Source: Thamnaconus septentrionalis
Taxonomy: Eukaryota; Chordata; Actinopteri; Tetraodontiformes; Monacanthidae
Reading direction: 5' to 3'
Length of the DNA: 64,000 nt
NCBI GenBank assembly: GCA_009823395.1
Contig: CM020512.1
Span: 6,754,405-6,818,404, forward strand
The notes below the pieces were generated by a model. It searched no databases. It saw only the letters and a program-made list of their open reading frames with translations, and was not told the origin of the DNA. A program made the position numbers and the translations under genes. This document shows, piece by piece, positions 1-64,000 of the stretch. The stretch's first letter is position 1, and each line of letters begins with the position of its first letter.

Positions 1-16
1 TAAGAAAAGCCCGTGT

Positions 17-40
17 TTGTGTTGTGTTGTGTTGTGTTGT
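17..40. repeat. (TTGTG)n short tandem repeat
   Basis: About five pentamer units of TTGTG at the left edge. Ordinary microsatellite. Confidence 0.85.
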
Positions 41-85
41 CGTGGCTGCGCCGTGAAGACCCTGGACACTTTTTCCTCGGTCTTC

Positions 86-110
86 CCCCTCCTCCTCCTC
101 CTCCTCCTCC
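86..110. repeat. (CCT)n trinucleotide repeat
   Basis: Eight CCT units followed by an imperfect CCA run. The proline/leucine-rich frames here are a product of the repeat. Confidence 0.85.
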
Positions 111-1673
111 ACCACCACTCCTGCAAAGCATCTGTGCACAGGGCCAGAGTTGGAGCCGTGGATGGGCTTCCCTCTTCAAAGCCGGCGTGTGTCACGGCGA
201 TCCGCGGCTCTCTTAGTGCGTAATCCGCGTAAGAAAAAAAAAAAAAAAAACACCCTCCACTCTTAGCACTGCCTTGTTTTGTTTTTTTTATGAGGAGGTA
301 TGCGCTTCTTGTATAATGGTTATCATTATTGTTGTTTGACAAAGGCTCCCATCTGGGCCTGTACCTCGGATGGATGAATGGCAGGCAGGGGGACAGACAG
401 ACGTTTGGGTATTATTTTTTTATTTAAATATTATTCACTGCTGGAATATTCATCCAACAGGACATAGACACAGTGACATCTACGCCAAAAAAAACAACAA
501 CCCTGTTTATTAGCATATAAACTCGCGGCCCGTTATTTCTTTGAGAATAACACTGTATTCCTCTGAGAAATCGCGAGCTTCCAGGTGCTATCAGTCACAG
601 CCGAAGATCAACAGAACCAGCGGCTGCACTTTAATGTCAGAACACCGACTGTTCCTGCTCGTTTCGGGGGGCCAAATCTTTTCGTTTTGCGCCGTCTGCG
701 GCGAGGCTAGCTCGGTTGTGGCTCGTTGCGAAACGTGTAGGTAACCCCTCTCCCCCACCCGCTCCACCTCCCCGCTGCTTTCCTCCCCCAAACACCCCTG
801 ATGGTGATAATGAGACATTAGACGCGCCGTCGCTCCAGTGACAGGCGTCCCGAACCTGTTGAGCTCCCAGCAGTCGACCGTTTCTACCATGATGATCTTA
901 AAAGCATTTTAATGCATGACACTTTTTTTTTATTATAATCATCTGATGCGTCGCGCCCCCACCCCCTTTTTTAAATTTTTTTTTTTTTTTTAACTTTTAA
1001 CATTAAACATTGGATTTGCATAACTAGAACCAGTAAAGAGAATTCCATCTGGCCTTTCCAGATCAAAGTTTACTGCCCTGTATTGTCACTTTGTTTATTT
1101 TGGCTCAGCCATAAGTAAAAACATATTCCCTCTGCCCAGTTCCGACTGAGATGATACATTTTTGCATGTGTTCGTCCTTTTTTTTTTTAGACTATAAAAG
1201 TCACAACCGAAAAAAAAACATTTTTGCTCTCATAAGATCTCCTCATCCTCGCGTTCAGATAGCGTCTTATATAAGTTTCACGACTCCATTCGGATGGAGA
1301 CAGAATAGAAGCCGTGGAGCAGGTTTACAAGATTCAGAGGCTCCTCCCACCTCCTCCTTCAGTATGTAACATCTGGACACAGACAGGGCAACCATTAATC
1401 CAAGTTGGATGGGAGTGCGAGGGGAGGAGTCGGAGGAGACAGTGGGTGGGGGTTTGTGTCTGAAGAGTCGGGGGGTGGGGGGGTTGTTGAAGGTGGGTGA
1501 AGTGAACAAACTTCCGGGGCTCGCTCCAGTGTGTGGCGCCCCCGTTATGTAACAAACCAGGCAGTGGCGTGTTGTTGTCGTTAGCAAGCGCAGATTGATC
1601 AGTGTGTGTGTGTGCGAGAGAGGGAGAGAGAGCAGCGGCCCCCAGAAAAGTCCAAAACGGTGAAACAGGAAGT

Positions 1674-1674
<1 letters not shown>

Positions 1675-1709
<35 letters not shown>
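1675..1709. repeat. (CA)n microsatellite
   Basis: About 17 CA units. A short GT then GA tract lies at 1603-1632. Open frames on both strands here come from the repeat. Confidence 0.95.
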
Positions 1710-1711
<2 letters not shown>

Positions 1712-1949
1712 CCCCTCATCACCCACTTGGGCTGGATTTGTGTTGTATCACCGCAGGGGGGCCACAGTGTGAACATATGAATGAGGGAGGATTAGTGAGA
1801 GGAAGGTTTGGAGGCCACAGTGAACGGCTAAACATCGGGCAGACACCTTTGTTTGCTGTAGCCCGGCGGCGCTGATTGAAGGCCGTCATTATCTCTCTTA
1901 AAGTTGTCAGTGTTTCAGCCTGACGAGAGCCAGGTCGGCCCGACTGACC

Positions 1950-2110
1950 GCTGCCTGACACAACTGATGCTTTGTCAGAGCTTCCACGTGGTTGAGGGGA
2001 GACAGAAACAAGTTCTCCTCCGAGGGAGGAACGGACCCTGGTTAGTCGTGCGGTCACTGACCTGGGAGAGGTATCTGTGAGGTGTGATGTCAAAAAGGGC
2101 TGAGCCATCT
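1950..2110 (-). repeat. Dispersed palindromic repeat, copy 1 (diverged)
   Basis: Read on the minus strand this shares blocks with the copy at 2838-3060: a degraded GTGATGTCA core (2083-2099), CTTGTTT followed by CCCCT, then ACGTGGAAG and GACAAAGCATC. The family is described in the findings. The name of the family is not known to me. Confidence 0.55.
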
Positions 2111-2189
2111 TTCATGTCAAGAGGGTAAGAAGCCAAGGATGCACTCTCTCCTCGCGCCCGGGGAGTCAGCCGACGGGCTGCGGGAGGCA

Positions 2190-2231
2190 GAAGAATTCGT
2201 CTCACGGGACGAAGAATTCGTCTCACGGGAC
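2190..2231. repeat. Perfect 21-bp tandem duplication
   Basis: Two adjacent identical 21-bp units starting GAAGAATTCGTCTCACGG, at 2190-2210 and 2211-2231. There is no mismatch between the units, so the duplication looks recent or recently homogenised. It sits in non-coding DNA. Confidence 0.95.
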
Positions 2232-2837
2232 GGCGAGAAAAATTCAAAAGTGCAGCCCACGTTTTCCCTGTTGTGTCAAAGAGTTTGTTCCCGCAAAAAC
2301 CTGACAAAAAGAAACTCAGACTCCGATTGCGCAACAGAAAAAACAAACAAAGGATTATATCCGTGATTTTGGGCCACAAACCACACAATTTTTGCTGATG
2401 TCTTTTTTTGTGTGCGAATGAATTAGTGGAGCAAAGATTGGATGACTAACTCAGCATGACTACTCCTGAAAGTTCTGCAGTTGTGTAATGGTTGCTTTTC
2501 GGAATATCGTTGACGGACATTATGCAATGCTTCCAGCATTGAATACATGAATGGGGTGGTAGTTTACCCGTGGAAGGCCCTCAACTTTTGGGGTGTTGTG
2601 GATTCTCACCGGTGCAGAAGTGTAGCAGCGGGTCAGAGGCTAAAGAGGTGGAATTCCTGAGGAGCCTCGGCTGTGTTTGTCTGACCTCTTGGTGGGAGGC
2701 GGCTTCCATGTTCCTCAGAGCTGTCACTGAAAACATCTGCCAGGAAAAATTCAGCAGCCTGCGCACAAATTCATCAGGCAGCAGAGCTTCGAAGGTGTGG
2801 GAAGATTAGTCTCCCAGTGGAGCTGCCTAGCACGGTT

Positions 2838-3060
2838 ATTTAGCCCTTTGTTTACATCCTCCCGCTTGGTATTAGCTTCCTGCTAAGCCGATGCTTTGTC
2901 GGACCTTCCGCGTGTTTGGAAGGGGATAAAACACAAGGTCTGGTCTCAGGGCTTTGGAACCAACACCTGGCCGACGATGTTGCCACTAACCAGGAAGAGG
3001 AATTAGTGCCCTTTGTGATGTCACACAGGGTTGATTTCCAGAACGTGTGTTTTTTCCTAT
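2838..3060 (-). repeat. Dispersed palindromic repeat, copy 2
   Basis: On the minus strand it runs from the near-palindrome at 3009-3030 (core TTTGTGATGTCACA) through a CCCCTTCCAAACA block to TGTAAACAAAGGGCTAA at its other end (about 2838-2855). Both end blocks and the middle recur in the copies in introns 2, 13 and 35. Confidence 0.7.
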
Positions 3061-6000
3061 ATCTCATGGAAATAGGAAAGAGCGAAAGAAGTAAAGGATG
3101 GACTTTTCTACTTTCTGCAGAGTTTTTCTGACAGGCGACAGACGCATAATATCATTGGATAGCTTTGGTAAGGCCAGTTCTACAGTATTTTACATCTGAA
3201 CTGTATCTATATATACAAGCTTTGTCACATACGATTGAGGAGCAAATGTCAGGAGTCAGATCTCATGTACGACGTCCCAGAGGTGTTTTGTACTTTGGCT
3301 ACCAACTTGGTCAAAACAGAAATGTAATAATATGGACCATGTTTTTCAAACATGGCTACAGAAGAGACTCTTTTTTTTTTTGTTTTTTTTGTTTTTTACC
3401 CCGCTACTTCCTGCACTGCGTTGCAATCAAGTGTGACTAAAGGCTAAACCCAGATTAACATAAACGTCCTCGGCGCTGCTTCCCCCCCCCACTCCCGCCA
3501 CGGTACCGAAGGCGTGAGACTGCAGATGAAAGAGTGCTTGTTGATTGGGAATAGCAGGGGTGTACTGTAATTGTTGTTTTCTGCCAGCTGCATCACTGTT
3601 TACCCTCCTCAAACGCCCAAGAAACCCGAAAAGGAAAAGATCAGCTTCTCAAGCAAAATGTGGCGCGTGGGCGCGTGTTCATGCATGAATCACTGGGAGC
3701 ATTTTGGCCAACAGAGTTGCGCTTGATACATATTACTATTAATACTTTTTTTGGCCTTTTTGGAATTACTGAGAACAACCGAGTGGTGGAAATGTTTCAG
3801 GCGTTTGCTTGGCACCTGTTACAGCTTTTACGACCCTGGCTTTGTGTCCTGCAGACCACACATTTCGCAGAGCATCTGGTCCCACTCGCTTTTACTGGGT
3901 CTCTGGTCACGTACACATCAGATGTCGCCAACGATTCGGCCTCCTTGTGCTTCACCGCAGAAGAGATCATGAAGATGCCATCTCTGCCTGGCGGTCTGGG
4001 GGTTTGATAAACGGCGATGCATGTTCCGTTTCCTGGTGCACTGCGAAATGGGTGAAAGTTTTTTTTGTGTAACTTTTATGGTTGCCACAGCAGCGGCCGC
4101 TGGACGGTCATTTGTGAAAGTCATGTGCATGCTGCGTGTTTGGCAAAGGGATGGCTGTAACTTTTATTCTTACAATCAAATGGGAACTGGCCCCAGATTT
4201 TCTTTTTCAACCCCTTGGCAGGACAAATGAAATGACGCAAACCCCAGGCACAAAAAGCAAATTAGCGTGTTTCCTGAATTCAAGTCTCTTAAAATTTTGT
4301 TCAGATTTAAAAAAAAAAAAACACCTTTTTTTTTTTAAGTTAAAATACTTGTAGACGACTTTGTATTCAAGAAAGTTGTGTGGTTCCTGAGACTCCATCA
4401 GATGAGAACCACTGCTTCATAACATCCATTCTAAGCGATGCACCATTTGCATTGCCGCAGCCGTCCTGTGTGGCGGCTGCTGAGCTGCACTCACTCAGGC
4501 CTGGTGTGCAGGCGGACCACACTGGGGCCTGGAGACAGAGTCGTGCACAGTGGAGCTTGGATTGTCCTGCTGGAATAAGCAGGAGGAAACATGCACACAA
4601 CCTCTCAGCTCTTATGGTCGTATCAGAGAAATTATTCAGCTGCCCGTATCGTTGCACGCAGTAGCCCAGATTTCAAAGCTGATCTGCACAACCTCAGTTT
4701 TTTGGTTGTCATAAGTACCAAGGGACTTTTCTGTACAGCAACAGTGTGTGTTTTCGCTTTGTTCGGTTTGTTTACGCGTCTTTGTTTGCTGGTCCTTATC
4801 ATCCAAAGAGTCCCTGCCTGCTGCCCTTGTTGTGGCGCTCTTCATACAGCCAACGCCAGCTCTTGATGCGCAGCATCCTGAGGGATTTGGCCAATCAGCG
4901 TTTGTTTTCTGCCCCGCGGCCAAACAAGCAGTGATCTCTTCAGAATCTCCCAATTTTTTTCCTCCCGATTTTATGGATTGGCTGATGGTGAAATGTTTTG
5001 AAATTGAGAGCCGGTGGCGTTTGACTGCGCAAGCTTTTTGGTGGAATCTTATATTGCTCCTGTCCCGGCTGAACCCTCCAGCCTTCCGACTACTGCTCCA
5101 CTCATTGCCTGATACATTTGCACTCAACTGCAGTTAGTTATTTATTTGGAGAAAAAAAAAGAACACACTTGGTCCCAACCCTGTGAGGTTTCAGTATTTG
5201 GCAGACATTGCTGAGCCAAGAGGTCATCAGTTACGACGGGATGCGGTGAGTTTCTGGGTCATTCCAGGCAATTATGAGAGCCAGAAAATGTCTCACTTCT
5301 GCTTCCTTCAACAAGGTATTCAGAAGGTTAAGTTTGGGGGTCGGGGAGGGATGTCATCCTCCCACTAAAAACTTCATCCTCTCTTTAAACTCCCCATGAC
5401 TTCCGCGCTATATTCTTTCGGCCCCGAACCTTTTTTTCAGATGTTTGTTTTTTCTTTTTTTTCTGACGACGACAGAGGATTTACAGTCGTCCCAGTTGCA
5501 CTGAATGCTTCAGTTTATGTGGTCCAGCCTTTCATTTAGTGGCTGGCACATTCTGTTTTCTTAACAGCTGAATCTGGTTTTGCTTTTTCCTCTCTGGGCC
5601 GCTCCGAGCTGAGCTATGCAACGACGCCGGGGTGGGTTTGGAGGCAGGCACGACTACCCGTGCACACTTCCGTCCACATCCCCGAATCAGACAGGCTCTC
5701 TGCGTGCTCTTCAACGTCTCCCCAGGAAGTCAGGCATCGCTCTTTAGTCATGCAACTGCACGACAACAACAACAACAAGACTCTGAGGCAACCAAAAAAG
5801 GTTCCGGTTCGGTCTTGTGCTGTTTACGCTCATCCTGCTGTAGTGGTTGGATATGGAACTAAAATAGCTCCTATGTGAGCACGTGCCACCGTCTGTGGCC
5901 GTGGCCTGTCCTGACACAAGTCTAAGTGGCTCCCTCCGCCATGCGGCGCGGCCACGGACGGAGGTCATTCGACAGAACTGCACTCTCTCCCACTGGACGC

Positions 6001-9000
6001 CCTAATATTCCGCCGTTATACGGCCCCCTGAAAGAACAAGGTCTGCTGCCCTCATGAATAATTAATTGGGCAAACCAGATCGGAAGAACTCTCCACAGGT
6101 CCCCACTCCTGTCCCAGTGGGGCTTGTTTGGCTTTGTTTTTTTGCGATGCAAGGATTTGCTTTGAAATGGGACTCGACCGAGTGGAGAGGATTCCCTTCA
6201 AACTCGACTGACCGCAGGAGTCTAATTACGCACTGTAGCGGACTTTTCTGTTTTCTTTTTTCTTTTTTGTTCCTTTCTCCATACTCTGAGACACCCTGAA
6301 AAACGGGAGTTTTTACCACAGCGGGCCAAGAAAGGGGTGAAGTGAGAGGTGATGAGAACCTGTGCTGGGCTTCTCTTGGAGACGCTGTAGAATTCACGTT
6401 TATTTATCCGTTCAATCAACCCGAGCCAGGCCACATTTCCTTTTGCACTGTTGTCTTTTAGCAGCAACTAATAGAATCCACACACCATTGCTTACACTGC
6501 GCATAACTGAGGAGAGGGGCTCGCCCTGGTTGCATAATGGGACACGCTCGGCGTTAAAGGAATGCTTGTGAAACCAAACTAACGGTCGTGAAACAGTCGA
6601 TTTGATGAACATCGCAGCCAAAGATGTGACTATATTTTCAATACAAAGTCACCCCTCTGCAACTGTCTGCACTAACACATGCTAAGCTAGTCCTACAGCT
6701 GAGTGAGACAAGCCGCTAGCGAGCCAGCTAGCGCCCCCAACTCAAATTTGACAGCGAAGCGGTTTGGAATTTTGGAATACGGCTGCTCGTCTGGAATGGA
6801 TGATCTGTCTTTGCAGCGGAGCTGCACACATGAAGTTGATTAAGAGGTGCTGGAATGCGGCGCTCAGATCTGCAGTTGATTTGTGGAGGGAGCGCCGTGG
6901 GCCGAATGGTGTGAGACGGATCACGGCCGAGGGAAGACCAGGGACGGAGGACGGCCCGAGGCCACGGGGTCACCGGTGTTCATTCGCCGTTCAGCACTCC
7001 TGTTTCTCACAGAGTTGGATTGATAGGTGGAGACCAGCCCAGGGAGGTTTTGGAGGTTGGGCTGGGATTTCTACGACAATAACTGACTCTGGTGGGCTCC
7101 AGTTGGAATCCAGTGTGTTGATGACTGGCAGCATAGTATGCTTGAGTATTGTTCACTGGCACCAATCAGCAGTTTGATTCCTCTTGAACAACCATTTCTG
7201 GGTATTTGGGACGTAACCGTCAGCGTCACCTCAAAAAAAGCAAGGAGAACTTTGCTGTTTTCACAGTCAAAATCATTTTTGGGTTCAGATTTGAGATGGA
7301 TACGAGATGCTGGTGGAGTTGGGCCTCCTCCTCTCACAGGGAAAGTGGACGGCTCACTGAATTAAGATGTTTAGATGAGTGTAGAGAATGGGATAATTAG
7401 TTGGGCAGAAACACTAATCCCATGTCTAACGGACAAATACCCCAGGCATTTTTAACAGAGCGCTGGCCTTCAGGCATTTGGTCGTTTCAAGAACCTTTTT
7501 TTCCCTCCACCTCCTGCATTCCTGGATTAATGCCTTTTGCAATGCGCAACATATTGTATCTTCATCAGGGCGACGAGGCGGGACGTCTGGGACGTTTGTC
7601 AGAGGAAATTGATCCAGACACAAGCTGGTTCTTCGGTCAAGGTGCAGTTTTGTCTCCTGTAGAGCCTCCAGACATAATGTCCCCTTTCATTTTCTAATGA
7701 GATCTCGTTTATCTCACGGACGTCAACGGCAGGGTCAGCGGTCCATGTCACGCACACTTGATGGAATGGAACAACAGGGCATTCTAGGAACGGTGCCCTC
7801 GGCTCCCAGCGACGATTTTTAAGTTGCTGTGAAGCTGTTGGGGACCGGGGGGGGAAGAAGTCTGTGCCTTTATCCAGTGGGAATGTGTTGACTGTTGGGC
7901 CAATCCCAGATGACTAAATAAAAGCCTCCTTCATGCCTTTCTGCCGGTACAAAGTGGACTCGAAGTGGCTCCGATATCCAAGTTTCGCTTCGACCCTCTG
8001 AAAGTCGTCAGCGTGCTGGCAGTGACTTTGGGAAAAGGCGACTTTGCAGCCTGAATTCACAATTCAAACGTCTGTCTGAGATATTTCAGCGGGCTTCGAT
8101 GGTCCCCTCTGCCAAAACCTCCAATTAGGCACAGAGGTTCTCCCCACTGTGGTCACTTCATGCTGCTGTGTGAAGTGATGACAAAATTAGAAGCTGAACA
8201 TTTTATTTCCAGTTTGGTGCCCACTGGCCGGGCAGCAAGCGGGCCGGAGAGTCGGAGTCGTTGCCTTCATGTGCAGTCGCTGCTTGCCAGAGGCTACGGT
8301 CATTTTTTAACACTGGAAGTACTAAAAGGAAGCAGCACTAAGGCTAAAGTTCCTTCTCCTCGCCTCCTTCTCTCTATACCATCCTCATGCCGTCTTTAAT
8401 CCAGACTGACTCAGTCACCCTCTCTAGTCCCTCTTTCTGTGACTCTTGTTCTCGCCCTCATCTTGAATTTTCCATCCCGCTCTGCCGTTCCTGTGACACG
8501 TCCCCCGGCCGAGTTTGAACGTCATCCTCTTAACTTGCTAGCCTCGCCTCTGCCACTGACTCAGCCCCGAGAAAAACCTTGCGGCCACCGGAGCTCGCGC
8601 CTCTCCCTTAATCTCCTTAGATATCAAGGTGTTGCTCCCAAAGAAAGAAAGACAGGTGGAACCCGATCCCTGCAACCGCTTAACGCAGAGGAATCGTGAC
8701 ACGCGTGAAGCGCGTTTCGCTTTTGGGTGAAAAACCTCTGAGGTGTATAAAGCCCTTTAGTCTGACAGTCAAAGGGAACGTGATATCAGCAATACAGCAG
8801 CTTCAGACTCTCTTGTGATTTCAGTCACATCCAACCTCCTTGCAGTGCCCTCCCCTCCCCTCCGCTGCCCTCCAGCCGTCCCTCTCCCCCACCACACCTC
8901 TGCCAAGTACGTCGGGGAGGCGAGTCATCCAGGGCAAGCGAGGCCTACGTCCCTGCGGAGAATCACAATGAGACCTCCTTCCATGTTGTCCGTCGCAGGG

Positions 9001-9311
9001 AGTTGCCGCAGCGCGCTACTGTAACAGCAGCCCCCTTGCCGTGTCCTGCACGGTGGCGCAAAATAAAGAAATACATTGGCAAAAATAAGTAACCCGCTGG
9101 AGTAGGTTTGGCAGCGCCGCTCCCCCCAGTCCAAATCGCTGCGTTGTGCAAACGCTCTCTGCTGTTTGTTTATTTTTTTAAATTGGGCTAATTAAATGAA
9201 GGATAATGTCGTTAATAAGGCTGTTTATTACATTAGGTCTTTAAGTGAGTTGGCCAAATGCTTCCTTTGAAAGAGGCAGTTATCTTAACGACCCTCTGAG
9301 GCGTGCAGATG

Positions 9312-9346
<35 letters not shown>

Positions 9347-9350
9347 TTTT
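9312..9350. repeat. (ATTT)n tetranucleotide repeat
   Basis: About nine to ten ATTT units in AT-rich DNA, about 1.4 kb before exon 2. Confidence 0.92.
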
Positions 9351-10718
9351 TTGGTGTAGTTGTTGAGCTGGTCAGTCCGACAGGGTTGCATTGAGCAGCT
9401 GCATTTAAGCATTTTAAAATTAAAAGTTTAGGTTAAAAGTTAAAGAAATATAACAGACAGTTTATAGAAAGATCTGTCTTGATTGAAAGCACCATGAATT
9501 TCTGTGCAATTGAAAGAAACAAGAAGAACCTACAGTTCATTCAAGTTACCAGAGATACTTCCCCAAACATATGGTGTTCCGCACACTGACGGCTTTCAGG
9601 GTCTGCTGGTCTGCTTTCTAATCCCTGAAACCATTCGGGGTTTTCATGAGCAAAAAGAAATCCAATGGAAGAACACAGTATCCGGATGCACACGCTGTGC
9701 TCTGCTCCCGTGTCCAATTTGTCTGGAAACGGCAATGCTAACAGATTCTGTCGCCCCAAAATATAGCTTCCTAGCCAGAAGCAGCTTGCATTTACATGAT
9801 CCCAGTAGTAGTTAAGAGCAGATAGAGATTGAAAGATGGAGCACTGCTTGATATCTAGATATTTTGTATCTACAAAGCAGCAGCTTTGAGCTCCAGCTGG
9901 GCGGTCATTTCATGCTGTTGTTTCAAGCAAAACTGGCCTGTTGTCTCTTCCAGACACTCGGATAGGTCGGTTAGCGCAGCATGACGACATGTTTTATTTC
10001 CTTGTCTTGTTTTCTAATCTTGTCTTTCACCCACGGGCTGGAATTCTTTCTGCCTGTGAAACTCCAGAATGGTTACATGGATCAGGAAATGTCGCCACTG
10101 AGGGCCTTGATTCACAAAGTGGCGAGTAATGAATGGGTCAAATATAATTTCTGGTTGAACTACCCCTTTATGGTAGTGAATTTGGCTGAAATAATGGATA
10201 GGTGTCGGCTGCGCTAGACTGCTGAGGGGGGCCTTTTGGCGCTCTGCGCCCACCGCGCTCTGCCCTGCTGTCCCACGGCCGGATGGCTGCGTGAATGCCC
10301 AGCTATGTCTGAGCTGCGAGACATGAAAGAGCTTCTATGGTAAAAGTTAAAAAACACCTTGGAGGAGTAATAAAGGGGGAGGAAAAAGCGGAAAAAGAGG
10401 TAAGATGTCTGTGTGGAGAGGAGGAAACAACAAACAAGGCCAGAACTAAAAGGCTCCACTGTTGGTCGCGTTCTTGTAAAGCGGTTATTTTTCTGCCTGC
10501 GGGTCCTGGCCAACAAAAACATCATTGTAAACTCCTGTTGACCCCTGCGCGTTGCTTTGCACTGCCTGCTTTGCATCTTTGCTGCAAGAAGGTGGAAATT
10601 TCCTTTTTAGCTTTTGGCCTGTGGGTGAGTCACGGAGGAATGCACGCAGTTTTTACCGGTATCGATGCCTTGTTTCAATTCTCGGTGATGACGCGTCAAC
10701 TTTTCTCACTTTTCACAG

Positions 10719-63999
<53,281 letters not shown>

Positions 64000-64000
64000 A

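Larger units (their letters stand above)
1..10718. other. Non-coding stretch upstream of lrp1 exon 2 (intron 1 and/or 5' flank)
   Basis: No exon with homology, splice sites and codon bias could be supported in this 10.7 kb. A signal-peptide exon ending in a phase-1 G before a GT donor was looked for on the + strand and not found. The stretch holds simple repeats, two copies of a dispersed palindromic repeat family and a 21-bp tandem duplication. Because exon 2 opens in phase 1 just after the expected signal peptide, this is most simply intron 1, but the first exon could be here unrecognised. Confidence 0.6.

Noticed and set aside
13..223. Leucine/proline-rich frames at the left edge as a signal-peptide exon for lrp1
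   Set aside because: The hydrophobic run is a (CCT)n repeat read in frame; there is no phase-1 donor after a cleavage-site-like stretch, so exon 1 was not called here.
8439..8699. Hydrophobic N-terminus in a + frame at 8.4 kb as exon 1
   Set aside because: The frame opens with GTG rather than ATG and no suitable donor follows the hydrophobic segment.

Overview
The window is vertebrate nuclear DNA, almost certainly from a teleost fish and probably a percomorph. It holds 39 spliced exons with GT-AG borders, many long CA/GT microsatellites, and mobile-element remnants typical of fish: non-autonomous hAT elements, a tRNA-derived SINE with an ATTCATTC tail, and LINE 3' ends with ATCA or GATAA tails. 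No species can be named from this sequence.

There is one protein-coding gene, on the + strand and running off the right edge: lrp1, low-density lipoprotein receptor-related protein 1. Thirty-nine consecutive internal coding exons (10719-63982) join without a frameshift or stop into 6,387 nt, or 2,129 codons, roughly the N-terminal half of the about 4,540-residue receptor. The domain order is: two LDL-receptor class A repeats (ligand cluster I), two EGF-like modules, YWTD propeller 1, EGF, propeller 2, EGF, eight class A repeats (cluster II), two EGF-like modules, propeller 3, EGF, propeller 4, EGF, and most of propeller 5. The signal-peptide exon was not found and is probably upstream. Clusters III and IV, the transmembrane segment and the NPxY tail lie beyond the window.

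Layout: 1-10718 has no recognisable exon and is most simply read as intron 1 or 5' flank. Exons 2 to 7 are spread over 34 kb by three large introns (14.5, 9.7 and 8.2 kb). Exons 8 to 40 are packed into the last 19 kb, where most introns are 80-130 bp and the longer ones are inflated by transposon insertions. Several inserts still show target-site duplications. A family of dispersed repeats with a CCTTTGTGATGTCACAAAGG-type palindrome occurs about seven times in both orientations.

No CRISPR array, operon, rRNA or tRNA gene was seen, and no second gene is supported. The most interesting non-coding signals are two perfect GTCACGTGAC palindromes (TFEB/CLEAR-type), one of them inside an inverted-repeat element; that element's internal 19-bp perfect hairpin; an 86-bp TG tract ending 68 bp before exon 3; and a mirror-image pair of hAT-like elements in introns 2 and 35.
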